A DNA stretch of 64,000 nt, taken from contig JAHREJ010000010.1 in the NCBI GenBank assembly GCA_021733645.1, positions 1 to 64,000 on the forward strand, in the 5' to 3' direction. The stretch is from Bacillus subtilis subsp. subtilis (GTDB lineage: Bacteria > Pseudomonadota > Gammaproteobacteria > Xanthomonadales > Xanthomonadaceae). Positions 1 to 8,119 of the stretch are shown here, piece by piece (the stretch's first letter is position 1; each line of letters starts with the position of its first letter). A model generated the notes under the pieces. The model was not told the origin of the DNA and searched no databases. It was given only the letters and a program-made list of their open reading frames with translations. The position numbers and the translations under genes are program-made.

Positions 1-108
1 CCTTGTACTTGTTGTGGAAGGCCGACAGCGTCGAAGTGGGCAGCAAGATGGCCTTCCTCGACCAACGCCTGTTCCTGAATCTGTCGGCCTTCCACAACAA
101 GTACAAGG
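1..108. repeat. 28-bp perfect inverted repeat at the window edge
   Basis: Bases 1-28 are the exact reverse complement of bases 81-108, with 52 bases between them. The copy at 81-108 fits the receptor reading frame (LSAFHNKYK) and the one at 1-28 does not, so the first copy is probably a fold-back artefact at a contig end rather than real genome structure. Confidence 0.85.
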
Positions 109-674
109 ACATCCAGCTGTCGGTGTTCACCGGCATTGATACCAATGGCGATGGCATTGATGACGCGTTCTTCGGCGACTTCACCAATGCCGGCTCCGGC
201 ACCGTCAACGGCCTGGAGATCGAGTACCAGTACCTGCCCACCCAGCACTGGCTGATCTCCGGCAACCTGGCCTGGCTGGACACCCAGTATGACGAGTACA
301 TGGATCGCGGCATCAACGTCGCCGACCGCATGAAGTTCACCAACGCACCGAAGTTTTCCGGCGCATTGAACGTGGAGTACCGCACCGAGCTGGCCAGGGC
401 CGGCAACCTGTCGGCACGGGTGAGCTACAGCTACCAGAGCGAAGTGTGGCCGACCACCGACCTGAGCCCGGTGATCCGCCAGGAGGGCTATGGGCTGGTC
501 AATGCCGGTGTGATCTGGGCGCTGGATGACGCCTGGACCTTCTCGTTGCAGGGCACCAACCTGGCCGACAAGGAGTACCGCACTACCGGTTACAACATTC
601 CGGCGGTTGGTACGCTGATTGGTTTCTACGGTCCCCCGCGCCAATATAGTCTCAGCGTCCGTTACGATTTCTAG
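3..674 (+). CDS. TonB-dependent receptor, C-terminal part (5' end outside window)
   Basis: This is the last ~220 residues of an outer-membrane TonB-dependent receptor. What is visible is beta-barrel sequence: VEVGSK near residue 11, the alternating hydrophobic/polar strands FHNKYKDIQLSV and EIEYQY, the strand NLADKEYR and a terminal aromatic, SVRYDF, which is the usual signal for outer-membrane barrel assembly. The plug domain lies upstream of the window. The first nine or so residues (LYLLWKADS) do not look like receptor sequence and come from a 28-base inverted duplication, so the true N-terminal side is probably misassembled here. The gene ends 11 bp before an alpha/beta hydrolase and probably shares its transcript. 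The substrate cannot be read from this part; the neighbours suggest an acid, ester or oligomer nutrient. Confidence 0.85.
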   Translation: MYLLWKADSVEVGSKMAFLDQRLFLNLSAFHNKYKDIQLSVFTGIDTNGDGIDDAFFGDFTNAGSGTVNGLEIEYQYLPTQHWLISGNLAWLDTQYDEYMDRGINVADRMKFTNAPKFSGALNVEYRTELARAGNLSARVSYSYQSEVWPTTDLSPVIRQEGYGLVNAGVIWALDDAWTFSLQGTNLADKEYRTTGYNIPAVGTLIGFYGPPRQYSLSVRYDF

Positions 675-685
675 GAAGCACCTGC

Positions 686-1564
686 ATGACGCCGTCTTAC
701 GATGATCTGTACTGGAACAGTGACGATGGCCTGCGCCTGCACGCGCGCGACCATGCACCGGCGGCGGGGCAATCGCCCCGCGGCACGGTGGTCTGCATCC
801 CGGGCTTGACCCGCAATGGCGCCGACTTCGATGCGCTTGCCGACGCGCTGACCGCCGTTGGCTGGCGGGTGATCGCCGTCGACCTGCGCGGGCGTGCCGG
901 TTCCGCGCGTGCGCCGGACCCGTCCGGTTACAACCCGCGCGCCTATGCCGACGACATGGCGGCCCTGCTACGGTCGCAGTACATCGACAAGGCGGTGTTC
1001 GTCGGCACCTCGCTGGGCGTACTGGTCACCATCACCCTGGCCTCCCGCGCGCCCGGACTGATCGCCGCAGCGGTGCTCAACGATGCCGGCCCCAAGGTGC
1101 CGCGCGAAGCCCTGGCGCGGATAGGCAAGTATGCCGGCAAGCCGGTCCCACCGATGGATCAGGCGCAGGCCACGGCCTATGTGGAATCCATCGGCAAGGC
1201 CGCGTTCCCGCGCTTCACCGCCGAAGACTGGCGGGCGATGGCCTCACGTACCTTCCGCCCGCGCGGCGACGGGCTGCTGGAACTGGACTACGATCCAGCC
1301 GTGATCCGCACCACCCGGCCGTGGGTGCTGTGGCTGCTGCGCCCGGTGCTGTGGCGCGCGGTGCGCGGGCTGACCGCACGGGTGCCGGTGCTGGTGGTGC
1401 GCGGGGCGTTGTCGGACATCCTGCCTGCCGATGTTGCACGGAAGATGGCGGCGACATCGGCCAGCGCCAGCCTGGTCGAAGTGCCGGAGGTGGGTCATGC
1501 CCCCACCTTGTCCGAGCCTGCGGCACGTGACGCGATCCTGGCACTGCTGGAGCGCGTGCGATGA
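686..1564 (+). CDS. alpha/beta hydrolase
   Basis: A 292-residue alpha/beta-hydrolase-fold enzyme, probably a cytoplasmic esterase or hydrolase. The nucleophile elbow is GTSLG with Ser109. An oxyanion-type loop (CIPGLTRNG) lies near residue 40, a probable acid residue sits in ALSDILPAD, and the catalytic His is in EVGHAPTLSEP near the C-terminus. No signal peptide is visible. It follows the receptor by 11 bp and its TGA overlaps the ATG of the MaoC gene (ATGA), so the two are translationally coupled. With the TonB receptor upstream and a 3-hydroxybutyrate-oligomer hydrolase and acyl-CoA ligase downstream, a role in cleaving imported esters is plausible, but the substrate is inferred. Confidence 0.8.
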   Translation: MTPSYDDLYWNSDDGLRLHARDHAPAAGQSPRGTVVCIPGLTRNGADFDALADALTAVGWRVIAVDLRGRAGSARAPDPSGYNPRAYADDMAALLRSQYIDKAVFVGTSLGVLVTITLASRAPGLIAAAVLNDAGPKVPREALARIGKYAGKPVPPMDQAQATAYVESIGKAAFPRFTAEDWRAMASRTFRPRGDGLLELDYDPAVIRTTRPWVLWLLRPVLWRAVRGLTARVPVLVVRGALSDILPADVARKMAATSASASLVEVPEVGHAPTLSEPAARDAILALLERVR

Positions 1565-2046
1565 GCACCGCCACGACAATCACCGAGCTGCCTGCCGCCC
1601 TGCAGGGCTTGCGGCAGTGGGCGGCGACCGAGCGGCTTGGCGACAGCACCCACATCGCGCAATCGCGCATTGATGCCTTCGCAGACGCCACCGGTGACCA
1701 CAACTGGATCCACGTCGATCCCGTCCGGGCCCAGGCCGGGTTGCCAGGCGGGCAGACCATCGCGCACGGTTTCCTGCTGCTCTCCCTTACCGTGGAGGCG
1801 GATGTGGCAGCCCTGGCCACGTTCCCCGGCATCGCCCACGTGCTGAACTACGGCTTGAACAAGGTCCGCTTTCTGGCACCGGTGCCCAGCGGTGCCGAGG
1901 TCCGGGTGCGCTCGCGGCTGGTGTCACTGGAAGCACGCCACCCCGGGCAATGGCTGCTGACCCAGCACAAGGCCGTGGAAGTGATCCCCGGTGGCGAGGT
2001 GGCACTGGTGGCCGAGCAGCTGTCGCTTATCGTGACGGCCGCCTAG
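1561..2046 (+). CDS. MaoC-like (NodN-type) hotdog dehydratase
   Basis: A 161-residue single hotdog-fold protein of the MaoC/NodN family, which hydrates or dehydrates enoyl/3-hydroxyacyl thioesters, usually with R stereochemistry. The catalytic signature is DATGDHNWIHVD, holding the Asp and His of hydratase motif 2, followed by the helix AHGFLLLSL that covers the active site. The start ATG overlaps the hydrolase stop by four bases. Its job in this operon could be converting (R)-3-hydroxyacyl-CoA to enoyl-CoA for beta-oxidation; that is inference from the neighbours. Confidence 0.8.
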   Translation: MSTATTITELPAALQGLRQWAATERLGDSTHIAQSRIDAFADATGDHNWIHVDPVRAQAGLPGGQTIAHGFLLLSLTVEADVAALATFPGIAHVLNYGLNKVRFLAPVPSGAEVRVRSRLVSLEARHPGQWLLTQHKAVEVIPGGEVALVAEQLSLIVTAA

Positions 2047-2104
2047 CGCCGCTCCACCCCGCAGCGCATGCCCGACCGGCTGCGGTTCTCTCTACACTGG
2101 AGCG

Positions 2105-5100
2105 ATGTTGACGCCTTCCATCGTCCTGTTCGCCTGCATCGCGTGGACCGTGCTGCTGTTCGGCGTCGCCCTGTGGGGCGAGCGCCAGGGGCATCGCCTG
2201 TCCAAGGTCTGGCCAGCCATCTACGCGCTGTCATTGGGCGTGCACTGCACGGCATGGACCTATTACGGCGCCGCCTCCCAAGGCGTGCAGTGGGGCTTTC
2301 CGATCCCGCCGACACTGATCGGCATGGCGCTGATCTTTGCCTGCGGCCTGCCGTTCCTGGCCCGGCTTGGACGACTGGCCAAGCAGCACAACAGCGCCAC
2401 CATCGCCGATCTGGTGGTCGCGCGGCTGCGGACCGATCAGGGGCTGGGCGCCACCATCACCCTGGTTGCACTGTTTGGCATCATTCCTTACATCGCGCTG
2501 CAGCTCAAAGCCGTCAGCCAGGGCCTGGGCGCATTGCTGGGTGATCAGTTCGCACCCGTTGGGTGGCAGCTGGACATGTCGTTCTGGTTCGCGCTGACGA
2601 TGGCGGCGTTCACCATGCTGTTCGGTGCGCGCAAGGCATCGGCCACCGAGCACAATCGCGGCATCGTGGTCGCGCTGGGCCTGGAATCGCTGTTGAAACT
2701 GGCAGCGCTGCTGGCCATCGGCCTGTATGCCGGGGTATCGGTGCACCAGGCAGGCACGCCCCTGCTTGAGAAGATGGCGCACCTGCCGCCGCCGGCCGTC
2801 ATCCCGGATTTCCTTACCATGGTGGCGCTCGGTGCGATGGCCGCGTTCACCCTGCCCCATCAGTTCCACGTGGGCGTGGTCGAACTGCGCCAGCCGTCGG
2901 ACCTGAAGACGGCGCGCTGGCTGTTTCCGCTCTACCTGTTGTTGATCGGCCTGCCGTCGGTGCCGATGGCGCTGTCCGGTGCTGCACAGCTGCCGGCTTC
3001 GGTGTCGCCGGACCTGTATGTGCTGGCCCTGCCGCTGGAACGCGGCCACCATTTGTTGGGGCTGCTTGCGTACCTGGGCAGCCTGAGTGCAGCCACCGGG
3101 ATGATGATCCTGTCCGGGCTGACCTTGTCGATCATGCTCGGCAACCACGGTGTGGGCTCACGCCTGCTGGGCGGTGTCGACCGTTTCGACAGCGGCGCCG
3201 ACCTGCGTCCGCGCGTGCTCGCATTCCGTCGCGCCGGCATCCTCGCCGTCTTCTTGATGTCGTGGCTGTACAGCCGTGCGATGAGCGGTACCGAGGCACT
3301 CAGCGATTTCGGCCTGATGTCGTTCACCGCGCTATCGCAACTGGCACCGGCGGTCCTGCTGGCGGTGTATCGCCCGCGCACGCCCTCCCCGGCCATCATC
3401 GCCGGCATCGTGCTCGGGTCACTGGTCTGGCTGTGGCTGGTGTTGCTGCCGATGGTGATTCCGGCTCCGGGGCCCCTGGCCAGCCCCGATGGGCTGCACT
3501 GGTTGGCGATGTTCTCGCTGCGCATGCAGCCGGGTCATATCGCCATCAGCATGGGGGCCAGCCTGGCGGTCAACCTGGTGACCGTTGTACTGGTGTCGCG
3601 TGCGGTGCGTCCCTCGATGCCACGGCAGCGCGACGCGGTGGCCGCAGCGTCGATGCGCAAGACGGCCGGTCGCTTCCTCGGCCAGGAACGGGCACGGCAG
3701 CTGATGGACGGACACGCCGGACAGATGCTCGATGACGACCGGGTCACTGCCATCGAACGTGAGCTGACCGCCGTGGTGGGTGCGGGCATGGCGCGGCTGC
3801 TGGTGGAGGCCGCGCGCGATGGCGGCGCCGCGCCGCTGGAGGCCGTCACCCGCGCCGTCGGCGAAGCCACCCAGGTGCTGCGCTTCAACCAGCGCCTGCT
3901 GGAAGCCGCGCTGGAGAACATGAGCCAGGGCATCAGCGTGGTCGACGCCCACTTGCAGCTGGTGGCCTGGAACAGCCGTTATGCCGCGCTGTTCAAATTC
4001 CCGCCGGCGCTGCTGCAGGTGGGGCAGCCGGTGGCGCACCTGACGGCGTGGGCATTGGGACAACTGAAGATCGGGGATGGCCCCGGCGACACCCCCGACA
4101 AGGCATTGCAGCGCCGCGTGGTGCACATGCGGCGCGGCACCCCGCATCTGTCCGAGCGGGTGTTCCCCGACGACACCATCGTCGAAATCCGCGGCAACCC
4201 GATGCCGGGGGGCGGCTACGTGGCCACGTTCACCGATGTCACCGCATTCCGCCGGGCCGAGGACGCACTCAAGCGCAGCAACGAAACCCTGGAACGCCGC
4301 GTGCAGGACCGCACGGCCAGGCTGGAGCAGGCCGTGCACGAGGCCGAACGGGCCAACGTGGCCAAGACCCGCTTCCTGACGGCGGTCGGCCACGACCTGA
4401 TCCAGCCCTTGCATGCCGCGCAGTTGCTGACCGATGCCATGTCCCAGCACATCGAATCGGCGTTCCTGCACAGTTTCCTGCGCCAGATCCGTGGCGCCCT
4501 GGACTCCACCGATGACCTGCTGTCGGGTCTGCTGGATATTTCGCGGCTGGAAGCCGGCGGCCTGGTTGCCGATCCGCGCCCGTTCGCGCTGTCCAGCGTG
4601 CTGGATCCGCTGGCGCAGGAGTTCGCGGTGCTGGCAGCCGCGCACGGCCTGCAGTTCCGCTACGTGCACACCCATGCCTGGGTACACAGCGACCCGTTGC
4701 TGCTGCGCCGCGTGCTGCAGAACTTCCTGGCCAATGCCATCCGCTACACCCGCCGTGGCGGCGTGGTGCTGGGCGTGCGTCGCCAAGGCTCCACGTTGTC
4801 CATTGGCGTGCATGACACCGGCCCCGGCATCGCCCCGGCGCAGCAGGCCATCGTGTTCGAGGAATTCCACCGCGGCGACCGCAGCAATGGCCAGGGCCTG
4901 GGTCTTGGCCTGACCATCGCGCACCGCATTGCCGACCTGCTGCATGCACCGCTGGAGCTGCATAGCGTGCTCGATCGCGGCTCGGCCTTCTCCATCACCG
5001 TGGCGCGGGCAATGCCGCCCCCGACCTCACGCACGGTGCCCCCGGCCGGCGCCAACAGCACCATCCGGGGCATCCGCGTGCTGGTGGTCGACAACGATCC

Positions 5101-5440
5101 CGATGCGTTGGAGGCCATGCGACAGATGCTGCTTTCGTGGGGCTGCGAGGTCATCGCAGTGCGTGACGCCAGTGCGATCGGTGCGTCGGCACACGAGGCG
5201 GCATTGTGGTTGTTCGACTTCCATCTTGACGATGGCGATACGGGTGTTGCGCTTTGGCAGCGCCTTGTTGCCGATCATGGGCAGCGGCCGACGGTGATTC
5301 TGAGCGCCGATACCGGCAGTGTGACGCGCGAGGCGGTGCGCGAGGTGGGGCTGTCGTTGCTGAACAAGCCCTTCAAGCCGTTGGCGCTGCGCTGGGCGAT
5401 CAACCATCTGCTGGCAGCGCCCAGCACGGCAGAATCCTGA
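2105..5440 (+). CDS. hybrid histidine kinase with N-terminal sodium:solute symporter domain (CrbS/MxtR-like)
   Basis: An 1111-residue inner-membrane hybrid kinase. Residues ~1-500 are a 12-13-helix SSS-family transporter domain. A PAS-like domain follows near 600-720 (LEAALENMSQGISVVDAHLQL), then a coiled linker. The HisKA H-box TAVGHDLIQPL has the phosphorylated His at 763, the ATPase domain has DTGPGIAP and GLGLGLTIA, and the C-terminal receiver has DNDP, the phospho-acceptor Asp1038 and the lysine in NKPFKP. The order matches CrbS/MxtR/ErcS' kinases, which in Vibrio and Pseudomonas work with a LuxR-type regulator to control acetate use. A probable regulator gene lies convergently 38 bp downstream. 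Whether the transporter domain moves a solute or only senses it is unknown. Confidence 0.85.
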   Translation: MLTPSIVLFACIAWTVLLFGVALWGERQGHRLSKVWPAIYALSLGVHCTAWTYYGAASQGVQWGFPIPPTLIGMALIFACGLPFLARLGRLAKQHNSATIADLVVARLRTDQGLGATITLVALFGIIPYIALQLKAVSQGLGALLGDQFAPVGWQLDMSFWFALTMAAFTMLFGARKASATEHNRGIVVALGLESLLKLAALLAIGLYAGVSVHQAGTPLLEKMAHLPPPAVIPDFLTMVALGAMAAFTLPHQFHVGVVELRQPSDLKTARWLFPLYLLLIGLPSVPMALSGAAQLPASVSPDLYVLALPLERGHHLLGLLAYLGSLSAATGMMILSGLTLSIMLGNHGVGSRLLGGVDRFDSGADLRPRVLAFRRAGILAVFLMSWLYSRAMSGTEALSDFGLMSFTALSQLAPAVLLAVYRPRTPSPAIIAGIVLGSLVWLWLVLLPMVIPAPGPLASPDGLHWLAMFSLRMQPGHIAISMGASLAVNLVTVVLVSRAVRPSMPRQRDAVAAASMRKTAGRFLGQERARQLMDGHAGQMLDDDRVTAIERELTAVVGAGMARLLVEAARDGGAAPLEAVTRAVGEATQVLRFNQRLLEAALENMSQGISVVDAHLQLVAWNSRYAALFKFPPALLQVGQPVAHLTAWALGQLKIGDGPGDTPDKALQRRVVHMRRGTPHLSERVFPDDTIVEIRGNPMPGGGYVATFTDVTAFRRAEDALKRSNETLERRVQDRTARLEQAVHEAERANVAKTRFLTAVGHDLIQPLHAAQLLTDAMSQHIESAFLHSFLRQIRGALDSTDDLLSGLLDISRLEAGGLVADPRPFALSSVLDPLAQEFAVLAAAHGLQFRYVHTHAWVHSDPLLLRRVLQNFLANAIRYTRRGGVVLGVRRQGSTLSIGVHDTGPGIAPAQQAIVFEEFHRGDRSNGQGLGLGLTIAHRIADLLHAPLELHSVLDRGSAFSITVARAMPPPTSRTVPPAGANSTIRGIRVLVVDNDPDALEAMRQMLLSWGCEVIAVRDASAIGASAHEAALWLFDFHLDDGDTGVALWQRLVADHGQRPTVILSADTGSVTREAVREVGLSLLNKPFKPLALRWAINHLLAAPSTAES

Positions 5441-5457
5441 GCAGGCACTGCGCCCGG

Positions 5458-5477
5458 CCGCCCCGCAGCTGCGGCGG
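5458..5477. terminator. stem-loop between convergent genes
   Basis: The two 8-base arms pair with a two-base bulge and a GC loop, between the hybrid kinase and the convergent response regulator. There is no T-run, so a terminator role is only suggested by position. Confidence 0.35.
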
Positions 5478-5478
5478 A

Positions 5479-6153
5479 TCAGGCGTCGTGCACCGCTTCA
5501 ATCTGCCGGGAAGGGTCGGCCAAACCCATTTCATGCAGCACGCGGATGGCCTGCGCACGGTTGCGCACCCCCAGCCGGCCCATGATGCGGGTCATATGCG
5601 CCTTGACCGTGCGCAACTGCACGCCCAGGCGGTCGGCGATCTGCTTGTTGAGAAGCCCTTCGGCCACCAGGCTCAGCACCTTGTACTGATGCGCTGACAG
5701 GCTGGCCAGGCGCGCGGCAAGGTCGGCGTCCTTGCTGAAGGGCGCCACCCGCGCCACGGGCTCGCGCAGCATGGCCGGCAGCCAGCGCTCACCCTCCAAC
5801 ACGGTCTGCAGCGCGGCCTGCAGGTCGGTCAGCCCCGAACTCTTGGGCAGATAGCCGGCAGCGCCCAGGTCGATGGCCCGGCGGATCACATGCGGCTCTT
5901 CGTTGGCCGAGACGATGATGATCGCCAAGCCCGGTTGCAAGGCACGGATGGTCGCCAGCCCGGCAAGCCCGTGATTGCCCGGCATGTGCAGGTCCAGCAG
6001 CATCAGGTCGATCTGCTGGCTCTCGAGGGTTTCCAGCACGCTGTGCAGCGAATCGGCCTCGCTGATCTGCAGGTCGGCCACCGCCTCTTCGGCCGCGCGA
6101 TGCAGCGCAGCGCGGAACAAGGGATGGTCATCGGCGATCAGCAGGGTCGGCAT
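5479..6153 (-). CDS. LuxR/NarL-family response regulator (CrbR/ErdR-like)
   Basis: A 224-residue DNA-binding response regulator. The receiver domain has the acidic pair ADDH at 7-10, phospho-acceptor Asp54 in LLDLHMPG and Lys in YLPKSSG. The C-terminal LuxR-type helix-turn-helix contains LNKQIADRLGVQLRTVKAH. It is transcribed towards the SSS-domain hybrid kinase and divergently from the 3-hydroxybutyrate-oligomer hydrolase gene, with an 88-bp shared promoter region, so the hydrolase and ligase are natural candidate targets. Pairing with the kinase rests on proximity and on the known CrbS/CrbR and MxtR/ErdR pairs. Confidence 0.85.
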   Translation of the reverse strand: MPTLLIADDHPLFRAALHRAAEEAVADLQISEADSLHSVLETLESQQIDLMLLDLHMPGNHGLAGLATIRALQPGLAIIIVSANEEPHVIRRAIDLGAAGYLPKSSGLTDLQAALQTVLEGERWLPAMLREPVARVAPFSKDADLAARLASLSAHQYKVLSLVAEGLLNKQIADRLGVQLRTVKAHMTRIMGRLGVRNRAQAIRVLHEMGLADPSRQIEAVHDA

Positions 6154-6241
6154 GTCCAGCCGAGATTAGCAAATCGTCCGCCGTTGGGCACAGGGACCTA
6201 GGTACGCTGGCGCACGCCCGCTGGATTGCTAGTGTGGCGCC

Positions 6242-8095
6242 ATGAACATCTCCCGCCCCGCTACTCTGCTTTGGGCCGCGCTGCCGCTGTTGTCGGGCTG
6301 CGTCTGCGTCGCCAAGGCCGCCACGCCCAGCCTCTCCGGCCCCGCCCCCGTGTTCGAGCAGTGGCGGGAAACCGGGCATCGCGGCAGCGATGACCTGCTG
6401 ACAGCGGGCCTGGGAATCGAGGCCCTGCGCTCGGCCACCGCGCCGGCGTTCTCCCAGCCTGCGCAGCCGACGGCCGACGAGGCCCGGCGCCGCGCGATCT
6501 GGAGCAGTTGGCGTGGCATCGCCGACCTGAGCCCCGGCGGTGGCTTCGGCGATGTCTACGGCAGCCTGGAGGCGGCACCCGGCCGTGAGTTCTCGGCCTA
6601 TGCGCGCGTCCCCGGTGCCCGCCACCCGCATCGCGTGCTGGTGCAGGTGCCCGACAACTTCGACGCCTCGCGACGCTGCCTGGTCGTGGCCGCCTCCTCC
6701 GGCTCGCGTGGTGTCTATGGCGCGATCTCGGTGGCCGGTAGCTGGGGCCTGGCGCACGGATGTGCCGTGGCCTACACCGACAAGGGCGCCGGCAGTGATT
6801 ACTACGATCTGGACGCCAGGATCGGCGTGCAGGCAGACGGCACGCCCGCCACCGAGGGTGCGTTGGCATTCGTTCCAACGGGTACGACAGCCACGTACGG
6901 CATCGCCTTCAAACATGCCCATTCGGGCGACAATCCGGAAGCAGACTGGGGCCGGCATCTGGTGCAGGCGCTGCAGTTCGGCTGGCAGGCGCTGGACCGC
7001 GCCTATCCCCAGGCGGCTCCGTTCACGGCGGCCAATACGCGTGCGCTGGGCGTGGGGGTGTCCAACGGCGGTGGCGCGGTGCTGCGTGCGGCGGAGCTTG
7101 AAGGCAACGGGTTCGATGCGATGGTGGCCGGCGAACCCAACGTCTCGGTGGCGGGGGCACCGCCACTGTACGACTTCGTCACCCAGGCCGCGTTGCTGAT
7201 GCCCTGCGCGCTGCTGGCACTGGATGATCTGCCACAACCGCCCGCGCAGGCCCAGGTGGCACAGGCAGGGGCCCAGCGCTGCGCCGCGCTGAAGTCCGCC
7301 GGGCGGGTGCACGGCGATGACACCGCGGCACAGGCACAGTCGGCGCGGCAGCAGCTTGCCGATGCGGGCCTGAGCGCCGGCGCCCTTCGCGCCGGGGCGT
7401 TTCCGACCGGATTCGATCTGTGGCGCGCCATCGCGGCCACCTATGCGTCGGCCTATGGACGCTACGGCGCGGGCGAACATCCCTGCGCGTACCGTTTCTC
7501 GGCCGCTGGCGCTGACGGCACCCCGGGTCCGGCGGCCGCTGAAGTGCGTTCAACCTGGTGGAGCGAAGGCAGTGGCATTCCGCCGGGCAGTGGCGTGGTA
7601 CTGGTGGACGGCCAGGCGGCTCGGTCGGCGGAAGATCCGCTGCACGGCCTGAACTGCCTGCGCGCGCTCGGCCTCGGCGACAGCGCCGCTACCCGACGGG
7701 TACGCGCCGGCATCGCCGACGCTGCCGCCAACGCCCCGCGTCGCGGCCTTCCGATCGTGGTCATCCACGGTCTCGACGACGGGCTGGTGCCGATCAGCAT
7801 GACCAGCGATCGCTACGTGCCGCTTGCACGCAATGCCGGGGCACAGATCGCCTATTGGCGGGTCAACAACGCACAGCACTTCGACTCGCTGCTGGCCTTC
7901 CCGGACTACCGAAAGCGCTACGTGCCGCTGTTGCCCTACATGTTCGCGGCGATGGACCAGGTGTGGGCCCACCTTGAGGACCCCGCGCATGCGCTGCCGC
8001 AGGATGCCCTGGTCCAGCCAACCCCGCGTGCCGAAGCACCGTTGCTGCGCGAGCAACTGTCCATTCCCGCCATCCGCGCCGTTCCCAGCCGCTGA
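6242..8095 (+). CDS. D-(-)-3-hydroxybutyrate oligomer hydrolase family protein
   Basis: A 617-residue exported hydrolase. The N-terminus is a signal sequence with a possible lipobox (LLSGC, Cys20) and alternatively a signal peptidase I site after AKA. The body matches the 3HB-oligomer hydrolase family: SSGSRGVYGAI, AYTDKGAGSDYYDL and the nucleophile motif GVSNGGGA with Ser274. Asp and His candidates lie in HGLDDGLVP and NAQHFDSL. Members of the family cleave oligomers of (R)-3-hydroxybutyrate to monomers. It lies 24 bp upstream of an acyl-CoA ligase and divergent from the LuxR-type regulator, which supports a hydroxybutyrate or short-chain acid pathway. Confidence 0.8.
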   Translation: MNISRPATLLWAALPLLSGCVCVAKAATPSLSGPAPVFEQWRETGHRGSDDLLTAGLGIEALRSATAPAFSQPAQPTADEARRRAIWSSWRGIADLSPGGGFGDVYGSLEAAPGREFSAYARVPGARHPHRVLVQVPDNFDASRRCLVVAASSGSRGVYGAISVAGSWGLAHGCAVAYTDKGAGSDYYDLDARIGVQADGTPATEGALAFVPTGTTATYGIAFKHAHSGDNPEADWGRHLVQALQFGWQALDRAYPQAAPFTAANTRALGVGVSNGGGAVLRAAELEGNGFDAMVAGEPNVSVAGAPPLYDFVTQAALLMPCALLALDDLPQPPAQAQVAQAGAQRCAALKSAGRVHGDDTAAQAQSARQQLADAGLSAGALRAGAFPTGFDLWRAIAATYASAYGRYGAGEHPCAYRFSAAGADGTPGPAAAEVRSTWWSEGSGIPPGSGVVLVDGQAARSAEDPLHGLNCLRALGLGDSAATRRVRAGIADAAANAPRRGLPIVVIHGLDDGLVPISMTSDRYVPLARNAGAQIAYWRVNNAQHFDSLLAFPDYRKRYVPLLPYMFAAMDQVWAHLEDPAHALPQDALVQPTPRAEAPLLREQLSIPAIRAVPSR

Positions 8096-8119
8096 CGCGC
8101 TGCCCACCAGGATAACCCG

